From positions 2,791,501-2,855,500 of the forward strand of contig BSDZ01000019.1 in the NCBI GenBank assembly GCA_030268105.1: DNA of 64,000 nucleotides, read 5' to 3'. The notes under the pieces were generated by a model. It saw nothing but the letters and a program-made list of their open reading frames with translations, had not been told where the DNA came from and searched no databases. The position numbers and the translations under genes are program-made. Below are positions 53,000 through 64,000 of this stretch, piece by piece (position 1 is the stretch's first letter; every line of letters starts with the position of its first letter). This stretch comes from Volvox africanus. Taxonomy: Eukaryota; Chlorophyta; Chlorophyceae; Chlamydomonadales; Volvocaceae.

Positions 53000-55900
53000 G
53001 GGCTTGCCCGGGTTCCTGCGGAGGGGGCTCTACCTGGGATTTCTGAACTAACGCGTGGTCGGTGGTCATCCTTACGGCCAGCCGTTAAGGCATTGTTGCC
53101 TTGTGTACTTGGACACATCGAGCGAGTCATTGCGCGACGCATCACGCTTGACGGACGCACGGGACTTCTCTGCTTCGACCCGTTGTGTAATTTGTTTACA
53201 CCTCGCCGTCCCCTGTCGTCTATCGATCTGTCTAACCACGTGGTTTTGTTCATCCCCTCGTCTCTGCGTGAGATGTCGGAACAGTTGGCCATGTACAGGA
53301 GGTGTAGGCGTCAATATCCAGGCACTGCCGCATGTGTTTTACTCCCCGCTTTCTGTCGGCGCAAGGCAGAGGCATCGTTAAGGGGTATGCGGCATGTCCA
53401 CCGGTTCGAGCCGGGCACCGTTTTGTTTAATGGTGTGGATCGGGAGGGTACGTTGGCTTCGTGGCCACACCTATCCTACTCGGTTGACGTTTGGTACGAA
53501 GCTCCTGATGGGGGTGCCGTTGGTTACGGACCCGCCTTAAGTGCACTGACGTTGTCTGCTGGGCAGTCGCTCGTAGATAACCGTGTCCCTGTGGTTCAGA
53601 TCGGTTTGAATGGCCGTACTCTGAAGGCACTTGTTGACACCGGTGCCAGCGACGACTTCATCTCTGTCGCAGAGGTGAATGCGCTGGGGTTGTCCCCAGA
53701 GTCGTCTGATTGTCCACAGGTTACCCTTGCTGACGGGGGTAAGCATCCCATCGTGGGCAGGATTACCCTTAGCCTATCGTTAGGCCCTTTGCGTGTTGTG
53801 ACCCGGCCGTACGTGCTGCAGGGCTTAGCAGAGACTGCACCGTACATAATGGGGTCGTCGACATTACGACAGTACCGCGCGCGCATCGACATGGAGACCG
53901 CAACCCTGCATATGTGCAAGGGTACTCTGTCGATTAAGGTACCTTTCCTGTCGTTCGAACATGTCACACCAAAGGAGGGCGAAACTGAGGCGGTGCCTAT
54001 GGTTAATTTCGCCGTGACCGCAATGGCCGCGCGAATCGAACCAGAGCTAGTCGGGCGTAAGGAGGCCGTCCGTTTGTTACGGAAGGGTGCCCACGGACTG
54101 CTTTTAAGGCCGCGGGTGAGCTGTTGTGTCACCACCGCGCAGATTTCTGTGGATCCTGAGGTTGAGGCCCTACTGTCGCAGTATGAGGACGTCTTTAAAG
54201 ATATCCCTGGCCTACCACCTATGCGTCCTGTTGATCACACAATCCCTCTCATGCCTGGAGCGCAGCCTACAGTCCGGCCAATGTACAGGTTGAGTCCATT
54301 GGAGCTGGATGAGGTGAAGCGCCAGGTGACGGATTTGCTCGCGAAGGGTATGATACGCCCCAGCACATCCCCGTATTCTGCACCGATTTTGTTTGTCGGT
54401 AAGAAGGATGGGACCTTGCGCATGTGCATCGATTACCGGGGGTTAAATGCGAATACGGTGAAAAATCGCTACCCTTTGCCTCGCGTCGACGACCTGTTGG
54501 ATAAGCTGAAGGGCTCGGCTTATTTTTCCTCAATTGACTTACAACAGGGCTACAATCAGATTCGCATCGCTGCCTCTGATATCCCGAAAACCGCTTTTCG
54601 GACGCCCTTCGGTCACTTTGAGTATACGGTCCTATCGTTTGGTTTGACTAATGCCCCTGCGACGTTTCAGGCGGTTATGGACCGAATGTTTAGGCCGTTT
54701 ATCGACAGGTTCGTTGTTTGCTACCTGGATGACATCTTGGTATATTCTAAGACGCGCGAAGAGCACTTGGAGCATCTTCGGCTCGTGCTCGACGTTATGA
54801 GGCGGGAGCAATTGTTTGCTAAACGCGCCAAATGCTTTTGGGCGCAGCCTCAGGTGGAATATTTGGGCCACATTGTGTCGGCCACCGGTGTGAAGATGGA
54901 CCCGCGGAAGGTCGCCGTGGTTCGCGATTGGCCCGCGCCTCAGAACCTCACGGAACTGCGTAAGTTCCTTGGCTTGACCAATTATTTCCGAAAGTTCATT
55001 GAAAAATATTCCATCATTGCGGCCCCGCTTACTAACTTAACTTGCAAAGGCGTTTTCGTTTCGCTCGAGTCGTGGACGTCGCAATGCCAGCGGGCATTCG
55101 AAGAGCTCAAACGAATCGTTGCCGAAGATGTCACCCTTGCATTCCCTGATTACTCGTTGCCATTTCGTGTTGAGGTAGTGTCTGATGCCTCAATATTTGG
55201 AAGCGGCGCTGTATTGTTACAGGAAGGGCGACCGATCGCCTTCACGAGTAAGAAGTTTTCTGGTGCGGAGATTCGCTACACCACCGGGGAACAGGAGCTT
55301 CTGGCCGTGCTGCATGCTTTAAAGGAATGGCGCTGTTACCTCGAGGGACGCCCGTTTACTTTAAAGACTGACCACAAGCCCCTAACGTTTTTGCAAAGCG
55401 TTCCGACGTTGAACCGCCGTCAAGCTAGGTGGATGGAATATCTAGCTAGGTTCAACTGCACCTGGGAGTATATTTCTGGTAAATTGAATATTGCCGATGC
55501 TCTCAGTCGACATCCGTCGCTACACGCTGCAATTTTGGCAGCGCCCGTCGTGCGGCCGCGTAGCGAGGAGGTTCCGATCGCGACGGACCTCGCGGAGCGG
55601 TTGAAGGTTGCCTACAGCGCAGACGCTTGGTTCGCGGACCCGGCTAATGTAGAAAACCTTCGCAAGCAGAATGGCCTTTGGCTACGGACGGAGGGTGCAG
55701 CTACGCAAATCGTCGTTCCGAACGACGACGCGCTACGCTATGACATCCTTGCACGGTTCCACGAGGACCCGTTAGCAGGACACCCTGGTAGCAAGCGATT
55801 GATCGACTTGGTGCAACGTTCCTTTTGGTGGCCTCGTTTGGCTAAGGATGCGGCGAACTTCGTCCAGACATGCAGTCTGTGCCAGCGCAATAAGGCTTTG

Positions 55901-57061
55901 TCCGGTAAGGGCCATGGGTTGTTGCAACCGTTGCCTGTCCCGGATGCGCCTTGGGAAAGTATTTCCATGGACTTCGTAGTCGCGCTGCCCAAAACTGACG
56001 GGGGAAACGATGCGGTGTTCGTAATGGTCGATCGTCTGACTAAGATGGTTCACCTAGCACCATGCACATCATCCTGCACGGCTGAGCAAACCGCACGTTT
56101 GTTTTTCGATAATGTGGTTCGGTTACACGGGATTCCCAAAAATGTGATCTCGGACCGCGGTGGACAGTTCACGTCTAAGTTTTGGGAAGCGCTCTGCAAA
56201 CTAGTTGGCATGCGCGTCAACCTGAGCACGGCGTATCACCCGCAGACTGATGGTCAAACCGAACGCACAAACCGCACGTTGGGTGATATGTTGCGCAATT
56301 ATGCTGGTCGCACACCACTTGTTTGGGATACATATTTGACTGCGGCAGAATTCGCGCTTAACAACGCTGTTAACCGCTCTACAGGCAAAAGTCCGTTCTT
56401 TCTTAACTACGGGTTTCATCCCGCGCTACCCGTGTGGCGTGAGTTGGAAGTGAACGTGCCTGCTGCTAAACTTTTTGCCAAGTCTTTTATGTCCCGAATC
56501 ACAGACGCGAAGTCGTGTTTGGACGCGGCGCAGCAACGAACGATGGAATACTATAACAAATCTAAGCAGGATGTGACGTTTTCGGAAGGGCAACTCGTGT
56601 TGCTAAGCACCAAGAACTTGCGTTCCTTGGCCGACGGATCCCGAAAACTCTTACCCCGCTGGATTGGTCCGTATCCTGTCGTACGCATGGTTGGGAATGT
56701 GGCTGTGGAGCTTGCATTGCCCGCTAATATGCCCATTCACCCCACGTTTCACGTATCGCTTGTTCGTCCGTATCGTGGTACGGAACCCGTCCCTGAGCCT
56801 GCTAACGCCCCCGCAGCGATCGAACCAGTTCCCGAGACCTGGATCGCTGGTAAACAGAAGTTTTACGATGTGGAGCGGGTGTTAGATTATCGCGCGCGTC
56901 GTGTGGGCCGACACCGACGTAAGCGAACAGTACACGAGTACTTGGTTAAGTGGACAGGGTATACCGACGAGCACAACTCATGGGAACCGGCACGCAACTT
57001 CTCACAGGACATGAAACCCCTGCTCGAAGAAGCCCGCAAACGTGCCACACAAGCCCAATGA
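53000..57061 (+). CDS. G3 pol: protease, RT, RNase H, integrase, chromodomain, intact
   Basis: Open from the gag UAG to TGA 57059-57061, in the gag frame. Residue numbers from 53093: protease [12 protein letters not shown] ~180; [13 protein letters not shown] ~442 and [12 protein letters not shown] ~541; RNase [14 protein letters not shown] ~690, [11 protein letters not shown] and [10 protein letters not shown] ~803; integrase HHCC ([10 protein letters not shown]...CSLCQRNK), SMDFVVALP ~957, VISDRGGQF ~1017, [10 protein letters not shown] ~1050; chromodomain [18 protein letters not shown] ~1275. All catalytic residues are present. No good ATG start lies between the UAG and the protease, which supports expression as a gag-pol readthrough product. 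Confidence 0.97.
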   Translation, partial: GLARVPAEGALPGISELTRGRWSSLRPAVKALLPCVLGHIERVIARRITLDGRTGLLCFDPLCNLFTPRRPLSSIDLSNHVVLFIPSSLREMSEQLAMYRRCRRQYPGTAACVLLPAFCRRKAEASLRGMRHVHRFEPGTVLFNGVDREGTLASWPHLSYSVDVWYEAPDGGAVGYGPALSALTLSAGQSLVDNRVPVVQIGLNGRTLKALVDTGASDDFISVAEVNALGLSPESSDCPQVTLADGGKHPIVGRITLSLSLGPLRVVTRPYVLQGLAETAPYIMGSSTLRQYRARIDMETATLHMCKGTLSIKVPFLSFEHVTPKEGETEAVPMVNFAVTAMAARIEPELVGRKEAVRLLRKGAHGLLLRPRVSCCVTTAQISVDPEVEALLSQYEDVFKDIPGLPPMRPVDHTIPLMPGAQPTVRPMYRLSPLELDEVKRQVTDLLAKGMIRPSTSPYSAPILFVGKKDGTLRMCIDYRGLNANTVKNRYPLPRVDDLLDKLKGSAYFSSIDLQQGYNQIRIAASDIPKTAFRTPFGHFEYTVLSFGLTNAPATFQAVMDRMFRPFIDRFVVCYLDDILVYSKTREEHLEHLRLVLDVMRREQLFAKRAKCFWAQPQVEYLGHIVSATGVKMDPRKVAVVRDWPAPQNLTELRKFLGLTNYFRKFIEKYSIIAAPLTNLTCKGVFVSLESWTSQCQRAFEELKRIVAEDVTLAFPDYSLPFRVEVVSDASIFGSGAVLLQEGRPIAFTSKKFSGAEIRYTTGEQELLAVLHALKEWRCYLEGRPFTLKTDHKPLTFLQSVPTLNRRQARWMEYLARFNCTWEYISGKLNIADALSRHPSLHAAILAAPVVRPRSEEVPIATDLAERLKVAYSADAWFADPANVENLRKQNGLWLRTEGAATQIVVPNDDALRYDILARFHEDPLAGHPGSKRLIDLVQRSFWWPRLAKDAANFVQTCSLCQRNKALSGKGHGLLQPLPVPDAPWESISMDFVVALPKTDGGNDAVFVMVDRLTKMVHLAPCTSSCTAEQTARLFFDNVVRLHGIPKNVISDRGGQFTSKFWEALCKLVGMRVNLSTAYHPQTDGQTERTNRTLGDMLRNYAGRTPLVWDTYLTAAEFALNNAVNRSTGKSPFFLNYGFHPALPVWRELEVNVPAAKLFAKSFMSRITDAKSCLDAAQQRTMEYYNKSKQDVTFSEGQLVLLSTKNLRSLADGSRKLLPRWIGPYPVVRMVGNVAVELALPANMPIHPTFHVSLVRPYRGTEPVPEPANAPAAIEPVPETWIAGKQKFYDVERVLDYRARRVGRHRRKRTVHEYLVKWTGYTDEHNSWEPARNFSQDMKPLLEEARKRATQAQ

Positions 57062-57105
57062 CCCCTGCAGTCGATGCTGTATGATGCAGCGAGGACGCTG
57101 CATAC

Positions 57106-57120
57106 GGGAGGGGGGATAAT
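57106..57120 (+). other. G3 polypurine tract
   Basis: The purine-rich gggaggggggataat directly precedes the 3' LTR. Confidence 0.9.
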
Positions 57121-57944
57121 TGTTGTGCTACGATTCATTTCCCGTCGACGTGTAGGTCGACGCGATCCTATGAGTCGAAGTGCTTTTGTGATGAACGCAT
57201 TACATATGAATGAATCTGCATGATATAAATGTATTCGCATACATTTATATATGCATCTGGCATGTTGTCATTATCCATCGCGACATCGCACCATGGCAAA
57301 TTCGCCTAGCATGCATGAATGACCTAATCATTGAAGTGCGCATTATGCTCGTGCTACGAAACGATAAGTAATATTATCTGATATAATATTACTTCATTAA
57401 AGCACACGTTGAGAGCGCCGCACTCGTCGCGATGCATGCCCTGCAACCGGATATCGTTATCCGGACCCTTGCATCATGCGAATGCCGGAAAGGCTTATAC
57501 GTTGTTATGCGTAGACATCGCCTAGACGCAGTAGGGTTGTCACATCTAGGATCGGCCTCCTAATGTGAATCGTACGGCATTGCGATGCTGCGAGTATAAC
57601 AGATGCGAGGACGGCTAAGCTAAAAAAGATATCCGATACCGGAGAACACTCGTGTGTTCTAAATTACTATTTCTATACACTAATCTACTTAGCCCGAGCT
57701 AAGCCTTAACTTCGCTAATCACCGCCGCGTGATGATTGCTTGCTTCCGGCGCTGACGGCGATTTCGTCCATTGCATCATTCCGACCTGTAAGACCGTAAG
57801 TTATATCTCTCTTCGTCTTGAAGTCTTCCGCTGTCTTTGTTTGCTCTCGCTTGCCTTGCTGTACTTGCAAGTGCTCGCGCATCGGTGTCGATAGTCTCCA
57901 GACGTGCAGATACTCATGAGCAAACGCGAACGAGAGGTACAACA
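57121..57944 (+). repeat. G3 3' LTR (824 bp)
   Basis: It is a direct repeat of 50474-51297 with no difference seen, followed by gctcc. Confidence 0.97.
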
Positions 57945-58245
57945 GCTCCCACCTATGTTACCTGCTGATTATATGATCCCCTTTGTGTTCGAGCACAACC
58001 CATTTCACAATCTATGTACAGGTTAGGCTGCCAAAATTGAGCGGATGAAGCGGCAAGTGGGGAATCTGCTCGCAAAGGGTATGGTTCGGCCCAGCACATC
58101 GCCATATTCTGCGCTGATATTGTTTGTTGGTAAGAAGGATGGGACGTTGCGCATGTGCATTGATTATAGGGGCTTGAACGCGACCACGATTAAAAATCGC
58201 TACCCTTTGCCGCGCGTCGATGACCTGCTTGATAACATACATTAA
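57945..58245 (+). pseudogene. unit D: Gypsy linker and RT fragment
   Basis: Continues the linker cut by G3 and ends at VDDLLDN like units B and C. It matches unit C almost base for base. Confidence 0.88.
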
Positions 58246-59810
58246 CATACCACCGTTAACATACATACAGGATTTTAGAAATAATAAGCTTATATTTTCT
58301 ATTTAAAAAGAGAAAAACAAATCGACGTATACCACATCAAACCACAAAGCACGCAGCAAATTAAAAGAATAGAACGAAATATAAAATTACAACTCACAAA
58401 AACGGGAAGACAGGATGAATATTCATTAATGGGCTGTACCTTTTTCGCTGCCGCCTTGCTTGAGTTCGTAGCATTCCTGCTGGAGTTCCTTGCCTTAGAG
58501 GGCTGTGGACTCTTTGCCTACATGAAAAGGAAGTATGTTTGAGGAAAGTAGGAACAATTACATAAAAGATAAAAAGGAGAAAACAGGTTAAAGGACATTA
58601 ATGACCTGTACATCCCTGTACATGCAATCCATAATGTACATCACCCATCCTGCAATAACCTTGCTAAGCGCGCCTGGAAATTTGCACACCCCAGATGCCA
58701 TGTACTTGAAGCTCCTCCAGGCTGCCCAAGACTCCTTGTTCCACAGCTTCTTTCATGGCTTCTTCTCAAACTCATCTACATAAAAATAATGTGAAGACGA
58801 ACATCAACGCCAGATGCCATGATACACATCATTGTCAAAAGTTTTCGTAATCCCGTACATAGCGTAAGTGGCATGGCATGTCCTTTGTCGTAAAACAAAT
58901 CTTTGGCCCGCGTTCACCCCATATTCCCTTTTTCAAAATACATAGAAAGGATTTTTTTTATCAAACAACCTGATCAAAATATGTTGTAAAAAGTTAATGG
59001 ATGACAAGTAGCAGTACGAGCTCACAAACCTGGCTTGCAGGCAAGTTCCTCCTTTTGGGTGGCCTTCACCTTTTCGTACCTTGCATGTTGGGCATTGTAA
59101 TTCGTTGCGTATCTACAAAGTACATGGGATGCACTGAATAAAAGTGCTTACTTTTTATACTGTGCATGCTTCATTCTATTGTTGTCTGTCCCCACTGAAA
59201 GTAAGCTAATGATATGGATGGCATGTATGATGACCACAAACAAGATAATCACTAGAAGCATAACAGTAGGAAAATAAACATGTACTTACTTTTGCCATTT
59301 CTTCTTGAAGCAGTCGACCGTAACTCTTGGCTGTAAGTCAGCCACTTGTGCAAAGCCAGCAGCAAAGCACTTATCCCAAACGGGCTGCAGATGCGGCACA
59401 CGTTGAATATCCTTCGCAATGAGGACCCGTGGATTCTTCAGGCTGCTGTCGAGGTTGTACGGCACGTTGTCGCGGACGGCTTTGTTGATGGCGGCCTGCT
59501 CATATGACCTGTTCCGCTTTGATGGCTCACCACGATCATGATCCTTTCGTATACTGATTCTGCTTACTTCAGGGGATACCAATTGAACAGATGGCTGTTT
59601 TAGGGATACATGGATAGTTAGTTTCTTCTGAGCCTGGTTCCAAGCCTTCCCCTTAAAATGTGCATGACGTTTTTTATGCGATGACAAAATAATAACCGTG
59701 CTGAAAATTGTGGCGTGAATCCGTTGAAGTATTCATTCCCGTGCAGCAATTGAACTAATCTGCCTTGCAATATGTCTGGATTTGGGAAGCATTGGGGTCA
59801 TAGAGTATGT
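58246..59810 (-). pseudogene. unit D: captured gene fragment with the same internal deletion as unit C
   Basis: First exon is 59687-59286 on the minus strand with a GTAAGT donor. The exon-3 deletion and the 11-bp filler (58691-58701) are identical to unit C, so C and D were duplicated after the deletion. Confidence 0.6.
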
Positions 59811-60880
59811 CTCACACATGGTCAATTTTCATGGTCAATTTTCATGGTCAATTTTCACACCTACGCAAAGCTGCTATGGTGCTTGCCGGAAAAGGCTATT
59901 GTAACTGTGGCTCTTGGTGACTTTGTTTGGGTCTCCATCTGGAAACATAGTTGCCTGGCTACTGTGTAAGGTTTACTGTTGCCAACTTTCTGCGATCCTT
60001 ACCCACGCTTGCTAACTCCGGCAGCTTGCTGCTCAATAATTAGAAACCCTTCCATAACTAGAAAGTAGCCATGAACAGACATGTGTGGCACTTAAGAGTT
60101 TTATGTTACAAAGTAAGCCACATGTACAGGTTCTAAATCCATATAATGGTAGCGATTTAGCAATTTTAACAAGCGTTCACCAGAGCAATCTCTTGTACAA
60201 CGACTAGTATTCATAGCGCTATCCTAAATTGAAATTAACTTTGAAGATATTTTATGCACAAAGTCTCCAATGCTACTGCACAATAAGAGCAAGTAAGCAA
60301 ACTAAATAAATCCGGCGAACCCGTGCTCCGAACATTATTATGCGCTATCTACATAAACTTTGCGTAAACTGCGTTACAGTGCGTTACGTGCGTATGGTAA
60401 CGCACTGTACGCAAGATATACGCAAGCTGTTTGCGTAAAGTTAACGCGTGCGTTAGGTTTGCGATCGCGTGCGTTAGGTTTGCGTACAGCTCGCGTTAGA
60501 ACATACGCAAGCCCCCGATTTTCGAGCACCACGAAACGTAATAAAAATTGCAGGGAACTTTTATACTCATTATAAAGAAATATTGTTTTCATTTAAACAA
60601 ACTTGAAACGACGCACTATAACAGTCGTTCTGTCAAGTTTTCTATTTCTTTGTGTTAGGCTCGCGTTAGGCTAACGCAATCTCTAACGCACAAAACGCAG
60701 CCTTACGCACACATACGCGCCCTAACGCAGCCTAACGCGAGCCTAACGCACGAATCTCTTGTTATAGTGTTAATATACTCGATGATTAATATTTATGTGC
60801 TTCTAACGGATCCTTTTCTGCTGACTAGCATGGATTGTAGGTATGATGCGGATGTACGCCACGTTTGACTCTTTTGGATG
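59811..60880. repeat. unit D: minisatellite and TGCGTTA/TAACGCA clusters
   Basis: Copy of 48781-49840 with three minisatellite units and a deletion of about 27 bp near 59900. Clusters are at about 60358-60505 and 60655-60755. No coding signal. Confidence 0.85.
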
Positions 60881-61405
60881 GCAACAAAATCGATTTTGTT
60901 GACTGAAATTTTGGGACACCCAAGTATTACCGGTGTTACTGACGACCTTATCTCAAATAAGTGATAAGCATGATGGGGTTGATCCCATAGTCGTCTAAGT
61001 GTTCAGGTTATCCTCGTTGATGAGGATAAGCATCCCATCCCATCGTGGGCAGGATCACCCTTAGTCGACGAAGGACCCTCTGTGTGTTAGGGCCCAATGA
61101 GTGCAACAAGGTCTCCCGGAGACAGCACTACATGGACATTGGGTGCCGCGACATAACGACAGTACCGCCGGCGCATCGATATGGAATCCAGCACTATTGG
61201 CCATTGTGCAAAAGGGAACCTATCGCCTAAGGTACCTTGTCTGTCGTACTAAGATGTCACACCAGAGAAGGGCGGAACTGTGCGGAGCCTGTGGTTAATT
61301 TCGTTAGCGGCGTTCGTCCGCCGAAATAAAGAACCCAAGCTTGAAGGATGTACGAGTAGCTTATCAAGTGATAAGGGAAGGCATCCATGAATTGCTTGTG
61401 AGGCC
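60881..61405 (+). pseudogene. unit D: Gypsy protease remnant and start of linker, cut by Copia Cc
   Basis: Decayed protease block as in the other units, then the linker up to ...TTGTGAGGCC. The last five bases (aggcc, 61401-61405) are the target of the Copia that starts at 61406. Confidence 0.8.
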
Positions 61406-62156
61406 TGTTAAGGAGATCAAGGAAGTATAAAGCTGCTATGAAGTATTACAGAGGTCAGAGGAGGTCAGATGTATAAGACACTAGACGATTGCTAGCTGTT
61501 GGGTGACTATTGCAGAGTTTATGCACCCTTAAATACTATTATTGCCTGCTGTTAGCTATTCCAAGAGTTCCGCCCGGTTGTCCTCTCGGATGGCTCCACT
61601 TAACTCTAGGACAGTTCCAAGCTCCTTCTCTAGGACAGCTCCGAGCTCCTTCTCTAGGACAGTTCCAAGGTTGTGGCAACCAATGTTTGCACCGTCCAAG
61701 ACTTAACACGCCCCCTCGGTGCAAACCCCACTAGACTACACCCATGGAGGCACGGCACCACTTGAACTTGGCTTCACCCAAGGCCTTCGTCATCACATCG
61801 GCCACCATCTTCTCCGTAGGGCAGTACCTAAGCTCAACCTCCCCACTTGCGACCCGCTCTCTGACTAGATGATGCATCACATCAATATGCTTGGACCGCT
61901 GGGACGTCATAGGGTTGTTGCTGATATTCATCGCCCCCTGGGAATCCACCTTAATAATCGAGGGGGAGGTGCCGATCTTCAGATCGTCAGACAGCTTTGA
62001 CAGCCAAAGGGCTTCTCTCACCGCACTGGAAAGAGCTTGATACTCTGCCTCCACTGATGATGCTGCCACGGTACGCTGCAGCTGGCTGCTCCAACTTATC
62101 GCAGTACCGTTCACTCGAAAACATACCCAGTTGTTGACCTGCGGGTAACTGTGTCT
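61406..62156 (-). mobile_element. Copia Cc, 3' end only (variant LTR plus RNase H)
   Basis: The 303-bp variant LTR (61406-61708) is followed by the polypurine tract complement and the C-terminal RNase H (ORF 61731-62114 minus; VEAEYQALSS, DSQGAMN, RSKHIDVMHH). A one-base loss at about 62116 breaks the frame and the family match stops at 62156, within DSDWAGD. The remainder of the element is missing. Confidence 0.93.
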
Positions 62157-62225
62157 AGTATTACCGGTGTTACTGACGACCTTATCTCAAATAAGTGATA
62201 AGCATGATGGGGTTGATCCCATAGT
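62157..62225 (+). repeat. 69-bp piece of the unit protease region
   Basis: Near-identical to 49883-49952 and 60922-60991. It sits exactly at the broken end of Cc, with unrelated LTR-like sequence on the other side, so it looks like filler captured during repair. Confidence 0.85.
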
Positions 62226-62580
62226 ATTGAGACGTAGACTATCAGACATAAGGAAGCCTGACGTAATTACGAGAAAGTAGAGTTACATATTATCTGATAG
62301 TAAGGAGTCCGAATAGTTCGTTCTAGAGTCGGCACATATACTTGTGCGTATAGCACTACAAGCAGTACGAACGTGGGTCGATAGCTTACCGCCGAGTACA
62401 GCTACAACAGCGGGATTGTTGCTAGTATGGATCGCTATATCGAACTGATATACCATTTTATAACACGCCCCCTCGAGACATGCCTAGCAACAAGTGAAAG
62501 AAGATAATTCCAACCAGGGATTCTTCTTGAAACCGAAAAGCTAAAGCCAAACGAGTTCGCCCCAAACAAACTTAGAAAGC
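62226..62580 (-). repeat. Copia E4 partial 3' LTR and 3' untranslated region
   Basis: Read on the minus strand, a polypurine tract (ctcgagggggcg) precedes TGTTATAAAATGG at 62465, a typical LTR start. The LTR runs left to about 62226 without a recognisable CA end, so it is probably truncated. 62466-62580 has no other feature. Confidence 0.65.
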
Positions 62581-64000
62581 TTACTCGGCCAACCCCATCG
62601 CCGTAATGCACTTCTTAAACTTTATCTCTCCAAGTGCCTTGGTTAACACATCTGCTACCATATCCTCCGTCGAACAGTGCGATAAGGCAACTTCCTTCCG
62701 CAGGACTCGTTCTCGCACTAGATGATGTTGCACGTCGATGTGCTTAGAACGAACTGACATTATCGGGTTATTCCCAAGGCTCATCGATCCCTCAGAATCC
62801 GTTCGAATCTGAATAGCCTGTGTCCTCAGACCCAAGTCTCTGGTCAGCTTGCGAAGCCAAAGTGCCTCCCGCACTGCAGCTGCCGTGGCCTGGTACTCTG
62901 CCTCCACTGTTGAAGCTGCCGCCGTGCGCTGCAATTGGCTGTTACAGCTGATAGCTGCGCCGTTTAGCAAGAATACGTAGCCAGTTGTGGACCTCCGAGT
63001 GGCTAGATCTCCAGCCCAGTCGGAATCACTGTAGCCCACCATGGTGAGATCGCCATCTCCGTCATAGCATAATCCGAGCTCCTTGGTACCCGCCAGGTAT
63101 CGCAGCACCCCCAAAGCCAAGCCCATGTGAACCTTAGATGGGTTGCCCATGAAGCGCGCCAGAACGCTCATTGCCTGCGAGATATCCGGTCTTGTGCTCG
63201 TCGCCAGGTAGTTCAATTCGCCGACAAGCGCCCTGTACTTGGTGTTGTCTACGAGCTCCTTGTTGTTGTCTTCTGCAGGCAGGGCTCTAGTACCAGGAGG
63301 TAGTGGGGTCTTTCGAGGCTTTGCATTGACGAGTTGATGTCGCTGCAGCAGCTCCTCAATGTAGCGTCGCTGCGATAGTTTTACCTCCCCGTGCGCTCCC
63401 CGGCTGATCTCCATGCCCAGGAAAACTTTTGCCTCTCCAAGATCTCGAATCTTGAAGGCTTGTCCGATTTCTGTTTTCACTCTCCTGATCATTGCCTCGT
63501 CTTCTGAGGTGATGATGATGTCGTCCACGTGCACCAGCAGGTAGACGATCTCCTTCTCGTCCTTTTTGATGAACAGTGCTGGGTCTGCTACTGACGGTTT
63601 GAACCCCAGCTTGTCCAGCTCCGCCGCTAGCTTCATATACCAGCAGCGTGGGGCCTGTTTCAGCCCGTAGATTGAGCGTAGAAGCCTGCACGCCTGCTCT
63701 GGATCTGCTGACTCGTAACCAGGCGGCTGCTGCATCCAGAGCTCCTCCTCTAGCTCCCCGTTCAGGAAAGCTGTCGAAACGTCTAGCTGATGGATCGGCA
63801 TTGCTTTAGCCGCAGCCACCGCCAGGAGCATACGAAGCGAAGCAAAACGCGAGGTTGGAACAAAGAGCTCCCCATAATCAATCCCCGCCCGCTGCTCGTA
63901 GCCCTTTGCCACCAAACGTGCCTTGTAGCGCTCGATCTCGCCATCCTCTGCACGTTTGACCTTATACACCCACCGACAAGGCAGAATCCGCGCACCTGGC
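62581..64000 (-). CDS. Copia E4 pol: RT and RNase H, partial at window edge
   Basis: Open from the right edge to TAA at 62581-62583. It is a different Copia lineage from C1/Ca. RT: PCRWVYKVKRAEDGEIERYK, QRAGIDYGELFVPTSR, HQLDVSTAFLNGELEEELW, SIYGLKQAPRCWY, LLVHVDDIIITS (VDD active-site Asp pair). RNase H: YSDSDWAGDLATRRSTTGYV, TVEAEYQATAAAVREALWL, RTDSEGSMSLGNN, RSKHIDVQHHLVRERV, and the C-terminal EDMVADVLTKALGE. There is no lesion in the ~470 codons seen. Gag, protease and integrase should lie beyond the window. Confidence 0.96.
   Translation of the reverse strand, partial: PGARILPCRWVYKVKRAEDGEIERYKARLVAKGYEQRAGIDYGELFVPTSRFASLRMLLAVAAAKAMPIHQLDVSTAFLNGELEEELWMQQPPGYESADPEQACRLLRSIYGLKQAPRCWYMKLAAELDKLGFKPSVADPALFIKKDEKEIVYLLVHVDDIIITSEDEAMIRRVKTEIGQAFKIRDLGEAKVFLGMEISRGAHGEVKLSQRRYIEELLQRHQLVNAKPRKTPLPPGTRALPAEDNNKELVDNTKYRALVGELNYLATSTRPDISQAMSVLARFMGNPSKVHMGLALGVLRYLAGTKELGLCYDGDGDLTMVGYSDSDWAGDLATRRSTTGYVFLLNGAAISCNSQLQRTAAASTVEAEYQATAAAVREALWLRKLTRDLGLRTQAIQIRTDSEGSMSLGNNPIMSVRSKHIDVQHHLVRERVLRKEVALSHCSTEDMVADVLTKALGEIKFKKCITAMGLAE

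Larger units (their letters stand above)
50474..57944 (+). mobile_element. Ty3/Gypsy element G3, apparently complete and very young
   Basis: The 824-bp LTRs (50474-51297, 57121-57944) look identical on reading, and the target duplication is gctcc (50469-50473, 57945-57949). PBS, leader ORF, gag, pol and polypurine tract are all present. Gag-pol has no lesion other than the conserved in-frame UAG. This is the best candidate in the window for a recently mobile Gypsy. It is the same family as G2 and the solo LTR at 22736. Confidence 0.97.

Noticed and set aside
1..64000. CRISPR arrays, rRNA genes, bacterial operons or prophage.
   Set aside because: No regularly spaced direct repeats, rRNA sequence or prokaryotic gene organisation is visible.

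Overview
The window is nuclear DNA of a eukaryote and consists almost entirely of LTR retrotransposons nested in one another, plus a composite repeat that has captured part of a multi-exon gene. Evidence is Ty1/Copia and Ty3/Gypsy polyproteins, LTRs with TG...CA ends, 5-bp target-site duplications (TSDs) and GT-AG introns. No bacterial gene, rRNA gene or clear single-copy host gene is visible. Chromodomain Gypsy elements beside diverse Copia elements fit an alga, plant or fungus-like protist; the species cannot be named from the sequence.

Left block (1-16905): the 3' end of a Copia (E1) abuts the gag of an old Copia (E2), which carries several stop codons. E2 is split by a Gypsy (G1, 3278-14692, TSD gcgcc), and G1 is itself split in gag by a young Copia (C1, 4034-9002, TSD caacg). 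G1 carries a Dam-like adenine methyltransferase-type domain (NPPY motif) between gag and protease. E2 resumes at 14693 and ends near 16304, with a probable LTR after it.

Left composite array (16860-34615): two tandem units of about 4.1 kb. Each holds a decayed Gypsy protease-linker-RT piece, inverted clusters of TGCGTTA/TAACGCA motifs, a 13-bp minisatellite and an intron-containing gene fragment. Gypsy G2 (19148-27436, TSD ctatg) interrupts the first unit; its pol is broken by an inverted solo LTR of its own family.

Centre (34616-46808): a 449-bp stretch of strange palindromic filler, a truncated plus-strand Copia, a 78-bp tRNA-like patch, then two minus-strand Copia copies in tandem sharing an LTR. 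The first (Ca) has an intact 1400-residue gag-pol; the second (Cb) is frameshifted and has a different U3.

Right composite array (46809-61405): two units in the opposite orientation to the left array, separated by Gypsy G3 (50474-57944, TSD gctcc), whose LTRs appear identical and whose ORFs are intact. A further Copia 3' end (61406-62156), a small protease patch and the 3' part of another Copia (E4, running off the window) complete it.

How the parts work: Copia elements make one gag-pol. Both Gypsy families place gag and pol in the same frame separated by a single UAG, implying readthrough. G2 and G3 also have a short upstream ORF that is open only if a 71-nt intron is removed. The many templated junctions (palindromes, 10-bp duplications, filler, inserted patches) suggest error-prone repair, assembly error, or both.
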